Origin: Clostridiales bacterium
GTDB lineage: Bacteria > Bacillota_A > Clostridia > Saccharofermentanales > Saccharofermentanaceae
Direction: 5' to 3'
NCBI GenBank assembly: GCA_017649745.1
Contig: JAGCGE010000390.1
Coordinates: 1 to 9,219 of the forward strand
Length of the DNA: 9,219 nucleotides
Shown here: positions 8,105 through 9,219 of the stretch, in pieces
Layout of the letters: every line of letters begins with the position of its first letter
Numbering within the stretch: the first letter of the stretch is position 1
Position numbers and translations under genes: made by a program
The notes under the pieces: generated by a model
Told to the model about the DNA's origin: nothing
Database searches by the model: none
The model's input: the letters and a program-made list of their open reading frames with translations, nothing else

Positions 8105-8152
8105 ATGATCATTATTCTCCTATTTAAACATACGTTAGTCATAGACATATGA

Positions 8153-8181
8153 ATTCTATACTAACATATTATTTTTAACAA
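8153..8181 (-). promoter_or_regulatory. Putative promoter of galE-LCP unit
   Basis: On the minus strand TTGTTA (8181-8176, 4/6) and TAGAAT (8158-8153, 5/6) stand 17 bases apart. The start would be near 8146, giving a leader of about 42 bases with the TAGGAGAA SD. It lies in the 193-base gap between divergent galE and the response regulator gene. Confidence 0.5.
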
Positions 8182-8234
8182 ACTTTTTTAGTAATAAAAG
8201 GGTTTTTTCCTAATTTCCACAAGTTTTCACCAAT

Positions 8235-8263
8235 TTCAAAGCATGTTTAAGATTTTTTATATT
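8235..8263 (+). promoter_or_regulatory. Putative promoter of the two-component genes
   Basis: TTCAAA (8235-8240, 4/6) and TATATT (8258-8263, 5/6) with a 17-base spacer. The start would be near 8270, giving a leader of about 28 bases that contains AGGAGGT (8279-8285). It does not overlap the leftward galE promoter at 8153-8181, but the two are about 55 bases apart, so one bound regulator could touch both. Surroundings are very AT-rich, so the exact boxes are uncertain. Confidence 0.45.
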
Positions 8264-8297
8264 ACAATCTTTTCAAGCAGGAGGTCGATATTAATCT

Positions 8298-9005
8298 ATG
8301 GAAAAAATCATATATATTGCAGACGACGACGATAACATTAGAAACTTATAAAAACAGTACCTCGACAGAGAAGGATTTAATTGTTTTGGATTTGAGACAG
8401 GTGACGACCTTCTTAAGAAATTCATCTCAGATCCATGTGATCTGGTTATCTTAGACGTTATGATGCCGGGTAGAGACGGATTCTTTATCTGCAGCGAGAT
8501 CAGAAAGATTAGTAATGTCCCTATCATTATGCTTACAGCAAGAGACAGCGACTCTGATTATATTGAAGGACTTAATATGGGAAGTGATGACTATTTCACA
8601 AAGCCTTTCTCCCCTGTTAAGCTCGTAACTAAAGTTAAATCCATCCTTCAAAGAAGAGAAGCAGTTCAGAATAACAAGGAACTTGATTCTTCTAATCTCA
8701 CATTTGCTGATATCTCTCTTAATATTAAGAACAAGACAGCTACATTAAAAGATCAGGATCTTCAGCTCACACCTAATGAGTATGCTCTCCTTTCTTACCT
8801 TATCATCAATAAAGACAGAGCTATTCCAAGAATGGAACTTCTTGATAAAATATGGGGGTACGAAACGGAAGTTGAGACTCGTGTAGCTGATGATACAGTT
8901 AAACGTCTTCGTAAGAAGATCGTTGATTCCGATGCTGCGATATCTACAGTATGGGGATATGGATTTAGACTCGAGAACAAAAACGATACCGTTTCCGACA
9001 ATTAA
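8298..9005 (+). pseudogene. OmpR/PhoB-type response regulator interrupted by in-frame TAA at codon 18
   Basis: From ATG 8298-8300, with AGGAGG 13 bases upstream and an in-frame stop at 8292 ruling out an earlier start, the frame encodes a normal receiver start (MEKIIYIADDDDNIRNL), then TAA at 8349-8351, then KQYLDREGF in the same frame. Ignoring the stop, 235 residues result, the usual length. Receiver: acidic Asp9/Asp10, phospho-acceptor Asp53 (LVILDVMMPG), Thr80 (MLTAR) and Lys102 (TKPF) are all present. The DNA-binding winged helix covers about 130-230 (LTPNEYALLSYL, DDTVKRLRKKI, TVWGYGFRLE). Everything except codon 18 looks intact, which suggests a recent substitution (TTA to TAA would be simplest), read-through or a base-call error. 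Restart at Met55 (8460) would lose Asp53 and has no SD, so it is unlikely to give a working regulator. The probable sensor kinase gene follows 23 bases downstream. Confidence 0.88.
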
Positions 9006-9028
9006 CTTAGCGGGTGGTATCTGACAAC

Positions 9029-9219
9029 ATGTCATTTTTCAAGAAGAAGGATAAAGACAGTACTAAAGCAAAGAAGTCATGGCGATTTTTCAGAACGCCT
9101 GTTGCACTTCACTTCTATTCAGCTTTCACTGTCATTATCCTATTCTTTTTTATTGGATTTAACCTTGGTTTTAACAGACTTTATGAGTCTTATATCGAAA
9201 AAGAGTGTACTAATCGTAT
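9029..9219 (+). CDS. Probable sensor histidine kinase, N-terminal fragment (runs off right edge)
   Basis: An open frame from ATG 9029-9031 runs 63 codons to the window end. It starts with a very basic cytoplasmic stretch (MSFFKKKDKDSTKAKKSWRF), then one membrane helix at about residues 25-48 (rich in Phe, Ile and Leu), then the start of an outside region (NRLYESYIEKE). No kinase domain is visible yet. The call as histidine kinase rests on its position 23 bases after an OmpR-type regulator on the same strand and its membrane-anchored N-terminus. The SD is weak (GGTGG, about 11 bases upstream); an in-frame GTG at 9014 is an alternative start. Confidence 0.65.
   Translation, partial: MSFFKKKDKDSTKAKKSWRFFRTPVALHFYSAFTVIILFFFIGFNLGFNRLYESYIEKECTNR

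Noticed and set aside
8180..8205. AT-rich hairpin in the galE-regulator gap (AAACTTTTTT with a 6-base loop, two G-U pairs on the plus strand) followed by T
   Set aside because: No rightward gene ends before it, the stem is mostly A-U with two wobbles, and such structures are expected by chance in AT-rich DNA; it could at most end stray transcripts.
8460..9005. A separate 181-residue gene starting at ATG 8460
   Set aside because: The ATG is Met55 of the response regulator, directly after phospho-acceptor Asp53, with no SD before it; the coding signal clearly extends upstream through the TAA, so it is the remainder of the interrupted gene.
8298..9005. Reassignment of TAA to a sense codon to explain the interrupted regulator
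   Set aside because: TAA is the normal stop of groES, the LCP gene, galE, the ATPase and the thioesterase in this window, so the code is standard.

Overview
The window comes from a low-G+C Gram-positive bacterium, most likely a member of the Clostridia. The main reasons are the CIRCE/HrcA-type operator before groES-groEL, strong purine-rich Shine-Dalgarno (SD) sites, sigma-A-like promoters with 17-bp spacers, two TTG start codons, a LytR-CpsA-Psr (LCP) wall-polymer ligase, and AT-rich codon use. No closer taxon can be named from sequence alone. I found no mobile element, CRISPR array, tRNA or rRNA. TAA and TGA are both used as ordinary stops, so the code is standard.

Layout: everything from 1 to 8104 is transcribed leftward (minus strand), in four apparent units. 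(1) galE then an LCP-family gene (8104 to 5697), with a promoter at about 8153-8181 and a perfect 11-bp hairpin terminator at 5650-5679. (2) groES then groEL (5506 to 3584), with a sigma-A-like promoter at 5567-5595, a CIRCE operator at 5533-5559 and a wobble-containing terminator at 3536-3567. (3) A small two-helix membrane protein of unknown function, coupled by a one-base overlap to an acyl-ACP thioesterase (3449 to 2122). (4) A GldA/GldF/GldG-like ABC exporter operon (2053 to beyond base 1), with its own promoter at 2084-2112; gldG is cut by the left edge. From 8298 rightward lies a two-component pair on the plus strand: an OmpR/PhoB-type response regulator and the first 63 codons of what is probably its sensor kinase, cut by the right edge.

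The most notable point is that the response regulator carries an in-frame TAA at codon 18 (8349-8351). Homology continues in the same frame on both sides, so this is a nonsense mutation, a read-through case or a base-call error, and not a frameshift. A second point of interest is the galE-LCP pairing. The epimerase has a small serine (Ser301) where E. coli GalE has Tyr299, which suggests it can also act on UDP-N-acetylhexosamines. That would fit supply of sugars for the wall glycopolymers that LCP enzymes attach.

I see no clearly new multi-gene system here. The least understood genes are the small membrane protein next to the thioesterase and the Gld-like ABC transporter.
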